Of a stretch of 64,000 nt of DNA, positions 16,375-23,550 are shown in pieces (position 1 is the first letter of the stretch; every line of letters begins with the position of its first letter). This DNA comes from CAWBJP01 sp963789165 (GTDB taxonomy: Bacteria; Actinomycetota; Acidimicrobiia; IMCC26256; BP-133): positions 62,001 through 126,000 of the forward strand of contig CAWBJP010000010.1 in the NCBI GenBank assembly GCA_963789165.1, written 5' to 3'. The position numbers and the translations under genes were made by a program. The notes beneath the pieces were generated by a model. The model made no database searches, was not told the DNA's origin, and was given only the letters and a program-made list of their open reading frames with translations.

Positions 16375-17376
16375 ATGACCAACGACCCGCTGATCTCTCC
16401 GGCCCCTGAGGCGGAGCCGCCCGACGCGGGAATCCTCCCCCGTCCCGCGTCGCTCCCGGAACCGCCGCCGCTGGTCATCACCGGCTGGCGCCAGACCCTG
16501 GTGGGAGGCCTGGCCCGCACCGCCCGGCCCAAGCAGTGGGTCAAGAACCTCCTGGTGTTCGCCGCCCCGGGGGCGGCCGGCGTCGGTCTGGAGCCCTCCA
16601 CCCTGGCGCCGGTGCTGGGGACGTTCGCCGCCTGGTGCGTGCTCTCGTCCGGCACCTACTTCCTCAATGACGCCGTCGACGCCGACGCCGACCGGCACCA
16701 CCCCCGGAAACGGCACCGCCCGGTGGCCGCCGGGGTGGTCTCGCCGGGCCTGGCCAAGGTGGCGGCCGTGACCCTCATCGCCCTGGCCATCGGCGCGCCG
16801 TTGGCCTGGGGCGCGCCGAGGGTGGCCGGCGTCCTCGCCATCTACGCCGCCATCACCATCGCCTACAGCCTCTGGCTCAAGCACGAGCCGGTCATCGATC
16901 TGGCCGCGGTGGCGTCGGGCTTCGTGCTCCGGGCCATCTCCGGGGGTGTCGCCGCCGAAGTGCCCATCTCGACCTGGTTCCTCATCGTGGCCAGCTTCGG
17001 TTCGCTGTTCATGGTGGCGGGCAAGCGCCACGCCGAACACGTCGACCTGCGGGACGACTCCACCCGGGCCGCGCACCGCGCCACGCTCGAGGCCTACTCG
17101 CCGGCATTCCTGAGTTACGTCCGCACCGTCGCCTCGTCGGTCGCCATCACCGCCTACTGCCTGTGGGCTTTCGAGAAGGCCGATGCCGCCGCCTCGGTGG
17201 GGATCGCCTTCCAGCTGTCGATCCTCCCCTTCGTGCTGGCCATCTTCCGCTACGCCCTCCTGGTCGACGCCGGGCGGGGCGGCGCCCCCGAGGAGATCGT
17301 CCTGTCGGACCGGACCCTCCAGATCCTCGGGCTGGTGTGGCTGGCGGCGTTCGCCGTCGGCGTCCATGGCGGCTGA
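16375..17376 (+). CDS. Decaprenyl-phosphate phosphoribosyltransferase (DPPR synthase, UbiA family)
   Basis: This 333-residue UbiA-type prenyltransferase transfers 5-phosphoribose from PRPP to polyprenyl phosphate, the first step to decaprenyl-phosphoryl-arabinose. It has RPKQWVKNLLVFAAP near the start, the metal-binding NDAVDADADRHHPRKRHRPVAAG (N-D-x-x-D-x-x-x-D) and about nine membrane helices. A second polar loop contains GKRHAEHVDL. The neighbours dprE1 and dprE2 support the assignment strongly. The start is uncertain; GTG at 16348 is an alternative, with TACCCT just upstream. dprE1 starts inside its last codons. Confidence 0.88.
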   Translation: MTNDPLISPAPEAEPPDAGILPRPASLPEPPPLVITGWRQTLVGGLARTARPKQWVKNLLVFAAPGAAGVGLEPSTLAPVLGTFAAWCVLSSGTYFLNDAVDADADRHHPRKRHRPVAAGVVSPGLAKVAAVTLIALAIGAPLAWGAPRVAGVLAIYAAITIAYSLWLKHEPVIDLAAVASGFVLRAISGGVAAEVPISTWFLIVASFGSLFMVAGKRHAEHVDLRDDSTRAAHRATLEAYSPAFLSYVRTVASSVAITAYCLWAFEKADAAASVGIAFQLSILPFVLAIFRYALLVDAGRGGAPEEIVLSDRTLQILGLVWLAAFAVGVHGG

Positions 17377-18778
17377 CCAGGGGAAGGCCCCTTCGCCGGA
17401 CCCGGCCGGGCCGCTGCTCTCCGGGTGGGGCCGCACACCGTGGAGCGCGCCGGGTTCCCTGGAGCGGCCCGACTCGGCCAAGGAGGTGGAGGCGACCCTC
17501 GCCTCCGCCCCCACCCGGGGCACCATCGCCCGGGGATTGGGCCGGAGTTACGGCGACGCCGCCCAGAACGCCGGCGGTGTGGTGGTCGACATGACCGGTC
17601 TGGCCGGCATCTCCGATCTCGACCTGGCCGCCGGGCAGGCCACCGTGGCCGCCGGCACCAGCCTCGACCGGCTCATGCGGCTGCTGGTGCCCCTGGGCTG
17701 GTTCCCGGCGGTGACTCCGGGCACCCGCCACGTCACCGTGGGCGGGGCCATCGCCGCCGACATCCACGGCAAGAACCACCATGTGGACGGCAGCTTCGCC
17801 GGTCACGTCGTCCGGCTGGCGCTGTCCGCCCCCGCCGGGCCCTTCGAGCTGGCCCCCGACGGGCCCGAGCCCGACCTGTTCTGGGCCACCGCCGGGGGCA
17901 TGGGCCTCACCGGGATGGTGACCGAGGCGACGCTGCGCCTGCTGCGGGTGGAGTCGGCCCACATCCGGATGGACACCGAGCGGGCCACCGACCTGGACGA
18001 CGCCCTGGCCCGCCTCGAGGCGGGCGACGACGCCTACCGGTACTCGGTGGCGTGGATCGACTGCCTGGCCCGAGGCCGGACCCTGGGGCGTTCGGTCCTC
18101 ACCCGGGGCGACCACGCCCGGGCGGAGGAGCTTCCCCGCCGCCGGCCGGGTGACGCGCTCCGCTTCGATCCCCGTCCCGCTCTGCCCGGCCTGCCCTGGG
18201 CCCCCTCCGGACTGCTGAACCGGCTCACCGTCCGGGCCTTCAACGAGGTGTGGTTCCGCAAGGCGCCCCGCGCCGAGCGGGGCCGGGTCGTGCCCCTGGA
18301 GGCGTTCTTCCATCCCCTCGACGGGATGGCGGACTGGAACCGCCTCTACGGCCGGCGAGGCTTCGTGCAGTACCAGTTCGTGGTGCCCTTCGGGGCCGAG
18401 GCGACCCTGCGCCAGGCCCTCGAACGCCTCGCCGCGGCCGGGAGCGCATCCTTCCTGGCCGTCCTCAAGCGCTTCGGGGCGGCCAACCCCGCACCACTGT
18501 CGTTCCCGGCTCCGGGCTGGACCCTGGCGCTCGACCTGCCGGTGGGCCCACCGGGCCTGGCCGGCCTCCTCGACGGGCTCGACGAACTGGTGGCGGAGGC
18601 GGGCGGGCGGGTCTACCTGGCCAAGGACGCCCGGCTGCGGCCCGAGCTCCTCCCGGTGATGTACCCGCGCCTGGCCGAGTGGCAGCAGGTCCAGGCCCGC
18701 CTCGACCCCGACGGCGTGCTGCGCTCCGACCTGTCCCGCCGGCTGCGCCTCACGGCCGGTCGGCCGGGCGGGCCGTGA
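17366..18778 (+). CDS. dprE1: Decaprenylphosphoryl-beta-D-ribose oxidase
   Basis: This 470-residue FAD-dependent oxidase oxidises DPR to the 2-keto intermediate and, with DprE2, epimerises it to the arabinosyl donor DPA. Family features are RGLGRSYGDAAQNAGGVVVDM, GTRHVTVGGAIAADIHGKNHH, FFHPLDGMADWNRLYG, RGFVQYQFVVP, RFGAANPAPLSFPAPGW and YLAKDAR, which holds the active-site Lys. The segment WTLALDLP corresponds to mycobacterial WNICVDFP, so the benzothiazinone-reactive cysteine (Cys387 in M. tuberculosis) is Ala388 here. The ATG lies 11 bases inside the preceding gene. Its 3' end overlaps the convergent methyltransferase gene by 29 bases. Confidence 0.9.
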   Translation: MAADQGKAPSPDPAGPLLSGWGRTPWSAPGSLERPDSAKEVEATLASAPTRGTIARGLGRSYGDAAQNAGGVVVDMTGLAGISDLDLAAGQATVAAGTSLDRLMRLLVPLGWFPAVTPGTRHVTVGGAIAADIHGKNHHVDGSFAGHVVRLALSAPAGPFELAPDGPEPDLFWATAGGMGLTGMVTEATLRLLRVESAHIRMDTERATDLDDALARLEAGDDAYRYSVAWIDCLARGRTLGRSVLTRGDHARAEELPRRRPGDALRFDPRPALPGLPWAPSGLLNRLTVRAFNEVWFRKAPRAERGRVVPLEAFFHPLDGMADWNRLYGRRGFVQYQFVVPFGAEATLRQALERLAAAGSASFLAVLKRFGAANPAPLSFPAPGWTLALDLPVGPPGLAGLLDGLDELVAEAGGRVYLAKDARLRPELLPVMYPRLAEWQQVQARLDPDGVLRSDLSRRLRLTAGRPGGP

Positions 18779-19448
18779 TGACCAGGCCGTAGCCGAAGAG
18801 CGACGGTCGCAGGTTGCCGATGGCATGGGCGAGGCGGCACAGCCAGGGCCACTTCAGCAGCGGCACGGGCACCGAGGCGACGAGGTCCACCACCTCGAAC
18901 CCGCCTTCGGCCAGCATCTCGACCGCGGTCTTCCGGGTGTAGAAGCGGAGGTGGGTGCGGTCCAGGATGCCCCGGTCCGTGTAGCGGAACCGTCCCGCCA
19001 GCAGCCCCAGCCGGATGGCCCAGTTGGCCACGTTGGGCAGGCTGACGACCAGCGTGCCGGCCGGATCGAGCCGGGTCTTGAGGCGGCGGAGCACGGCCGG
19101 CGGATCGGGCAGGTGCTCCAGGGTGTCGGCGAAGAGCAGCAGCTGGTAGCTCCTCGGCAGCTGGCCGACGTCGAGCTGGGCCAGGTCGCCGACCCAGACA
19201 TGGTCACAGACGGCCATGGCCGCGGCGCCGGCCTCGGGGTCGATCTCGGCGCCGTCCACCCGGCGCCCGGCCTCGACGAATCGCCGGGCCAGGTAGCCGG
19301 TGGAGACACCTCCCTCGAAGATGGCATCGCCCGGGCGGGTGTGGCGGAGCACGGCCTGCTCGACCAGCCAGTGGCCCCGGTACGGGATGTCCTGGAGCTT
19401 GACGTAGCCTTGGCCGGGCAGGGCGGGCACCTCGACGTGCGATCGCAT
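18750..19448 (-). CDS. Class I SAM-dependent methyltransferase
   Basis: This 232-residue protein has a Rossmann core: DAIFEGGVSTGYLARRFVEAG as motif I, VDGAEIDPEAG, then LLLFADTLEHLPDPPAVLRRL and TLVVSLPNVANW. The YTDRGILDRTHLRFYT segment is typical of methyltransferases in polysaccharide clusters. ATG start 7 bases after a minus-strand TAGAGT box, so probably leaderless. It is inserted on the opposite strand between dprE1 and dprE2, which are normally neighbours; a role in modifying the arabinose lipid or glycan is only inference. Confidence 0.8.
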   Translation of the reverse strand: MRSHVEVPALPGQGYVKLQDIPYRGHWLVEQAVLRHTRPGDAIFEGGVSTGYLARRFVEAGRRVDGAEIDPEAGAAAMAVCDHVWVGDLAQLDVGQLPRSYQLLLFADTLEHLPDPPAVLRRLKTRLDPAGTLVVSLPNVANWAIRLGLLAGRFRYTDRGILDRTHLRFYTRKTAVEMLAEGGFEVVDLVASVPVPLLKWPWLCRLAHAIGNLRPSLFGYGLVITARPADRP

Positions 19449-19455
19449 GGGCTCG

Positions 19456-19461
19456 ACTCTA
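19456..19461 (-). promoter_or_regulatory. -10 element TAGAGT (leaderless)
   Basis: TAGAGT on the minus strand ends 7 bases before the ATG at 19448, with no ribosome site in between. Confidence 0.5.
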
Positions 19462-19526
19462 CGACGGGAGGGGCCCCGGGTTGGGGGTGTCCTCCAAAAG
19501 AATGGTCGGGGGTCTCCAGGAGGAAC

Positions 19527-20288
19527 ATGAACGACGCCTTCGCCTCGCCGCAGTCGGTCCTCGTCCTCGGCGGCGGCTCCGACCTCGGTCTCGCCATCAC
19601 CCGGCTGCTGGTCGGGCGGCGGGCCCGCACCGTGATCCTGGCCGGGCGCACCCCCGAGGAGCTGAAGCCGGCGGCCGACGAGCTCAGGGCCCTGGGGGCG
19701 GAGACCACCGAGACGGTCGCCTTCGACGCCCTCGATACGGAGAGCCACCCCGGCTTCGTCGACGCCGTCTTCGATCGCCACGGCCGCCTCGACCTCGTGC
19801 TGGTGGCCTTCGGCGTGCTGGGCGACCAGGACGACGTGGACCACGACCCGGAGGCCGCCCTCGAGGTGCTGCGCACCAACTTCGTGGGCGCCGCCTCCGC
19901 CTGCCTGGCCTCGGCCCGCCGGCTGCGGGCTCAGGGCCAGGGCACCCTGGTGGTGCTCTCGTCGGTGGCCGGGGAGCGGGTGCGGGCGGCCAACTTCGTC
20001 TACGGGGCCTCCAAAGCCGGCCTCGACGGGTTCTGTCAGGGTCTGGGCGACGCCCTCCACGGCAGCGGCGTGCGGGTTCTCATCGTCCGGCCCGGCTTCG
20101 TGCCCACCAAGATGACCGCCGGGAGGGAGCGGGCGCCGTTCTCGACGACCCCCGACCGGGTGGCGGAGGCCGTGATGCGGGGCCTCGAAAGCGGCGCGGA
20201 AGTCGTCTGGGCGCCCCCCCTCCTGCGGGGCGTGATGGCCGTGGCCCGCCACCTGCCCCGGGCCGCGTTCCGGAGGTTGAAGGCCTGA
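19527..20288 (+). CDS. dprE2: Decaprenylphosphoryl-2-keto-ribose reductase
   Basis: This 253-residue SDR reduces the DprE1 product to decaprenyl-phosphoryl-arabinose. The N-terminal motif is the DprE2-like VLGGGSDLGLAITRLL in place of TGxxxGIG. Then come VAFGVLGDQ, the catalytic VVLSSVAGERVR and YGASKAGLDGFCQGL (Tyr/Lys pair), and RPGFVPTKMTAG. The ATG follows CAGGAGGAAC. Together with DPPR synthase and DprE1 it completes the DPA branch apart from a DPPR phosphatase; the HAD protein encoded immediately downstream is a reasonable candidate for that step (inference). Confidence 0.87.
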   Translation: MNDAFASPQSVLVLGGGSDLGLAITRLLVGRRARTVILAGRTPEELKPAADELRALGAETTETVAFDALDTESHPGFVDAVFDRHGRLDLVLVAFGVLGDQDDVDHDPEAALEVLRTNFVGAASACLASARRLRAQGQGTLVVLSSVAGERVRAANFVYGASKAGLDGFCQGLGDALHGSGVRVLIVRPGFVPTKMTAGRERAPFSTTPDRVAEAVMRGLESGAEVVWAPPLLRGVMAVARHLPRAAFRRLKA

Positions 20289-20911
20289 GCCGGCCGGTCG
20301 CCGCCTTCGACCTCGACCGCACCCTCACCCGGCGCGACACCCTGGGCCCGTTCCTGCTGCGGGCCACGGGACGGGTCGCCACGACCCGGGCGGTGTTCGC
20401 CCTGTCGCTGCGCCTCGCCCTGGGCCTGACCGCGGACGACCGGCGGGACGCGGCCAAGGAGGCCTTCCTGGCCCGTCTCCTGGCCGGGCGCACCCCCGAA
20501 TCCCTGGCCGCCTCCGCCGAGGCGTTCGCCGACGAGGTGGTCGCCGGCGGCCTGCGGCCCGACACCCGCGAGCGCCTGGAGTGGCACCGCAACCAGGACC
20601 ACGAAACGCTCATCGTGTCCGCCTCCCCCGAGCTCTACGTGGCGCCTCTGGGCCAGCGCCTGGGCGTCGACGCCGTCCTCGCCACCCGCCTGGAGGTGGG
20701 CCCCGACGGCCGCCTCACCGGCCGCTTCTCCGGACGCAACTGCCGGGGCGGGGAGAAGGTGCGGCGGCTGCGGGAGCACCTCGGCCCCGATCCCGTCACC
20801 CTCTTCGCCTACGGCGACAGCCGGGGCGACCGGGAGCTCCTGGCCCTGGCCGACACGGCGGTGTGGGTGGGCCGCAAACGCACGGATCCCAGGCGCTCCG
20901 CCGGTGGCTAG
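20285..20911 (+). CDS. HAD-IB family phosphatase
   Basis: This 208-residue haloacid-dehalogenase-type hydrolase resembles SerB: FDLDRTLTRRD (nucleophile Asp9 and Asp11), LIVSASPELY (motif II Ser), RGGEKVRRL (motif III Lys) and YGDSRGDRELL (motif IV). The only start fitting the spacing is a CTG whose last two bases begin the dprE2 stop (CTGA), a rare start codon but the same overlap logic as elsewhere in this window. The position suggests a phosphatase for a polyprenyl-phospho-ribose phosphate or another cluster intermediate; a housekeeping phosphoserine-type role is the alternative. Confidence 0.8.
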   Translation: MSRPVAAFDLDRTLTRRDTLGPFLLRATGRVATTRAVFALSLRLALGLTADDRRDAAKEAFLARLLAGRTPESLAASAEAFADEVVAGGLRPDTRERLEWHRNQDHETLIVSASPELYVAPLGQRLGVDAVLATRLEVGPDGRLTGRFSGRNCRGGEKVRRLREHLGPDPVTLFAYGDSRGDRELLALADTAVWVGRKRTDPRRSAGG

Positions 20912-20912
20912 G

Positions 20913-20918
20913 TAGAGT
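20913..20918 (+). promoter_or_regulatory. -10 element TAGAGT (leaderless)
   Basis: TAGAGT ends 5 bases before the GTG start at 20924; no ribosome site is present. Confidence 0.5.
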
Positions 20919-20923
20919 CGCCC

Positions 20924-21661
20924 GTGCCCGAAATTCGCCCCGCTGGGGATCAGCAGCCCGTCGCCTACAAGAAGCTCTCGATCATCATTCCCGTCTACGA
21001 CGAGCGGACCACGGTGGCGGAGATCATCCGCCGGGCCCGACAAGTAGAGCTGCCCCTGGACCGGGAGATCCTGGTGGTGGACGACGGCAGCACGGACGGG
21101 ACCCGCGACGTGCTCCCGCAGCTGGAGGACTCCACCGTGCGGGTGATCCTCCACCCCGAGAACCGGGGGAAGGGAGCGGCCATCCGCACCGGACTGAGCC
21201 ACGCCACCGGTGACCTCGTCATCATCCAGGACGCCGACCTGGAGTACGACCCGGAGGACTGGCCCAAGCTCCTCGCCCCCGTCCTCAAGGGCCGGGCCCG
21301 GGTGGTGTACGGGTCCCGCTTCACCGGCGAGCGGCGCAACATGATGTTCTGGCACTGGGTGGGGAACCGGTTCCTGACGCTGGTGACCGACGCTCTGTAC
21401 AACTCGACGCTCTCCGACATGGAGACCTGCTACAAGCTCTTCGACCGCCAGGTCCTCGACGGGATCAACCTCACCTCCGACCGGTTCGGGTTCGAGCCCG
21501 AGGTGACGGCCAAGCTGCTGCGCTCGGGGGAGCGCATCTACGAGGTGCCGATCTCCTACACCGGCCGGGAGGTCGACGAGGGGAAGAAGATCACCTGGCG
21601 CGACGGCTTCACCGCCCTGTGGATACTGGTGCGCTGCCGGGTGGGGCCCAGGGGGCGGTGA
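20924..21661 (+). CDS. GT2 glycosyltransferase (polyprenyl-phosphate mannosyl/glucosyltransferase-like)
   Basis: This 245-residue GT-A enzyme has LSIIIPVYDERTTVAEII, the nucleotide-binding VVDDGSTDGTR, ENRGKGAAIRTGLSHA and the DxD-like IIQDADLEYDPEDW. It ends with a YEVPISYTGREVDEGKKI segment typical of dolichyl-phosphate-sugar synthase-like enzymes. It would charge polyprenyl phosphate with a hexose for the GT-C enzymes encoded next to it. A probable leaderless GTG start opens a plus-strand unit; the following gene starts on its stop codon (TGATG). Confidence 0.88.
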   Translation: MPEIRPAGDQQPVAYKKLSIIIPVYDERTTVAEIIRRARQVELPLDREILVVDDGSTDGTRDVLPQLEDSTVRVILHPENRGKGAAIRTGLSHATGDLVIIQDADLEYDPEDWPKLLAPVLKGRARVVYGSRFTGERRNMMFWHWVGNRFLTLVTDALYNSTLSDMETCYKLFDRQVLDGINLTSDRFGFEPEVTAKLLRSGERIYEVPISYTGREVDEGKKITWRDGFTALWILVRCRVGPRGR

Positions 21662-23550
21662 TGTCCGAGGCGGCCCCCGGCTCGGTGGGCTTCGCCGACC
21701 CGGAGGACCCGGGGGCCCGGGGGTGTCCCCCGCGCGAGACGGGCGCCCGGGGGCAGGCCGGCCAGCAGCCCGGGGACGCCGGCCCCGCCGGCGGCGGGGC
21801 CGACCGCCGGCGCCGGCTCCTGGTCCACCTCGGCGCCTTCGCCTGGTGCCTCTTGGTGGCCGTGTACGCCACCTGGCCCCTGGCCGCCCACGCCGGGACC
21901 CACGTGGCCGGGAACCTGGGTGACCCGTTGGAGATCGCCTGGCGCTTCGCCTGGGGCGCCCATGCCGTCGTCCACCAGCCCCTGCACCTCTTCGACGCCA
22001 ACATGTTCCACCCCGAGCCCCTCACTCTGGCCTACTCGGAGAACCACCTCGGCGTCTCCCTCCCGGTGGCCCCGGTGTTCTGGTTGACGGGCAACGCCCT
22101 GCTGACCCTCAACCTCGAGATCCTCCTCGTCCTCGCCGCCGGCGGCTTCGGGGTCTATCTCCTCACCCTCGAGCTGACCGGGTCCCGAGGGGCGGCGCTG
22201 GTGGCGGGGACGGCCTACACCGCCGTGCCCTTCCGGGTGTCGGCGGCAGGGCTGGGCCACGTCCACATCCTCGCCCTGCACGCCGCTCCGCTGATCCTCG
22301 TCGTGCTGCTTCGCCTGGGTCGCACCAGTTTTCAGAGGGGACACCCCGGGCCCCGGTCCTGGCGGCTGGTAGGGGCGCTCGCCGTCCTCGTGGCCTGGGC
22401 CTGGTGGAGCTCCTTCACGGGCGCCCTCATGACGATGGTGGCCATGGCCGTCTGGGCCGCGTGGGAGGCTGTCCGCCGGCGCCGGGAGGCCTGGCCCGCG
22501 CTGTGGCGGGCCGGGGTGGGCACGGCTCTGGGACTCCTGGCCGCGCTGCCGGTGCTGTGGCCGTACGTCGAGGTGCGCCGGCTGCATCCCGGCTACGGCC
22601 ACGCCGCCAGCGAGGTGATCGGGCTGTCGGCCACCGCCGGGTCGTACCTCCAGGCCCCCCCGGCGGGACCGGTGGTCAGAGCGCCCTACCGCCAGCTGGC
22701 GGACCGGTTCCGCCCGGCCGTCGCCCCGGGGGAGAAGGAGCTCTTCCCGGGGTTCTTCCTGCTCGGCGCGTGCACGGCCACGCTGGCCGGCGCCGCCGCC
22801 CTCCACCGGCGACGCAACCCGGGACGGCCGCGGGGTCCCGGCGTGCTCACCCTCGTCGGCGCCCTGGGGGCGGTGGCGGTGGTACTCAGCTTCGGGCCCC
22901 GCTACGGGGCTCGCCCCGACGGGCTGCGCATGCCCTACACGGTCCTGGACAACCTCGTTCCCGGGGGCCTCATGCGGGCGCCGGTCCGCATCGGGGCGCT
23001 GGCCCTGCTGGCCATGGCCGTCCTGGCCGGCCTCGGGGTGGCCCGGCTCCGGCCCGCCGCCCGGCGGCTGGCGGTGGCCGGTTCGCTGGTGGTGCTGGCC
23101 CTGGAGTTCATGCCCGTCCACGTCACCATGGTCGAGGCGCCACCCCGTACCGCCGCCCATGAGGCCGTGGCCCATCGCCCGGGGGCCGTGCTCGGCCTGC
23201 CCACCCTGGAGTGGGATGCCCACGGGACGTTCATCACCCCCAGCCTGTGGCGCGAAACCCAGCACATGTACCTCTCCACCGCCCACTTCCGGCCCCTGAC
23301 CAACGGGTGGGGCGCCTATCACCCGCCCGACGCCTTCGCCCTGGCCCAGGCGGTGGCGGACATCCCCAGCACCGGCGCCTTCGCCGCCCTCCGGGCCCGG
23401 GACGTGCGCACCGTCATCGTCCAGACCGAGCTCACCGCCGGGACCCGCTGGGCCGGGGCGGAGGACCGCTTGGCCCGCTGGCCGGGCGTGCGGCTCCTGG
23501 CCCGGGACCGGGGCGTCGTCGTCTTCGACGTGACCAGGGCGGGCGGGTAG
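21661..23550 (+). CDS. Large membrane protein, GT-C-like
   Basis: This 629-residue protein has a long Gly/Pro/Ala-rich N-terminal tail (residues ~1-48). About eleven hydrophobic segments follow, and a soluble C-terminal domain ends the protein. The first extracytoplasmic loop reads GNLGDPLEIAWRFAWGAHAV followed by LFDANMFHPEPLTLAYSENHLG, a pattern seen in uncharacterised GT-C-like membrane proteins with an acidic first-loop motif. The ATG overlaps the previous stop, indicating coupling with the polyprenyl-phosphate sugar synthase, a plausible donor supplier. Substrate unknown. Confidence 0.68.
   Translation: MSEAAPGSVGFADPEDPGARGCPPRETGARGQAGQQPGDAGPAGGGADRRRRLLVHLGAFAWCLLVAVYATWPLAAHAGTHVAGNLGDPLEIAWRFAWGAHAVVHQPLHLFDANMFHPEPLTLAYSENHLGVSLPVAPVFWLTGNALLTLNLEILLVLAAGGFGVYLLTLELTGSRGAALVAGTAYTAVPFRVSAAGLGHVHILALHAAPLILVVLLRLGRTSFQRGHPGPRSWRLVGALAVLVAWAWWSSFTGALMTMVAMAVWAAWEAVRRRREAWPALWRAGVGTALGLLAALPVLWPYVEVRRLHPGYGHAASEVIGLSATAGSYLQAPPAGPVVRAPYRQLADRFRPAVAPGEKELFPGFFLLGACTATLAGAAALHRRRNPGRPRGPGVLTLVGALGAVAVVLSFGPRYGARPDGLRMPYTVLDNLVPGGLMRAPVRIGALALLAMAVLAGLGVARLRPAARRLAVAGSLVVLALEFMPVHVTMVEAPPRTAAHEAVAHRPGAVLGLPTLEWDAHGTFITPSLWRETQHMYLSTAHFRPLTNGWGAYHPPDAFALAQAVADIPSTGAFAALRARDVRTVIVQTELTAGTRWAGAEDRLARWPGVRLLARDRGVVVFDVTRAGG

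Noticed and set aside
15166..17526. A 786-codon minus-strand open frame antisense to the flippase and DPPR synthase
   Set aside because: It is a by-product of high GC; the composition is Gly/Gln/Arg/His-rich with no domain, and the plus strand carries clear families.
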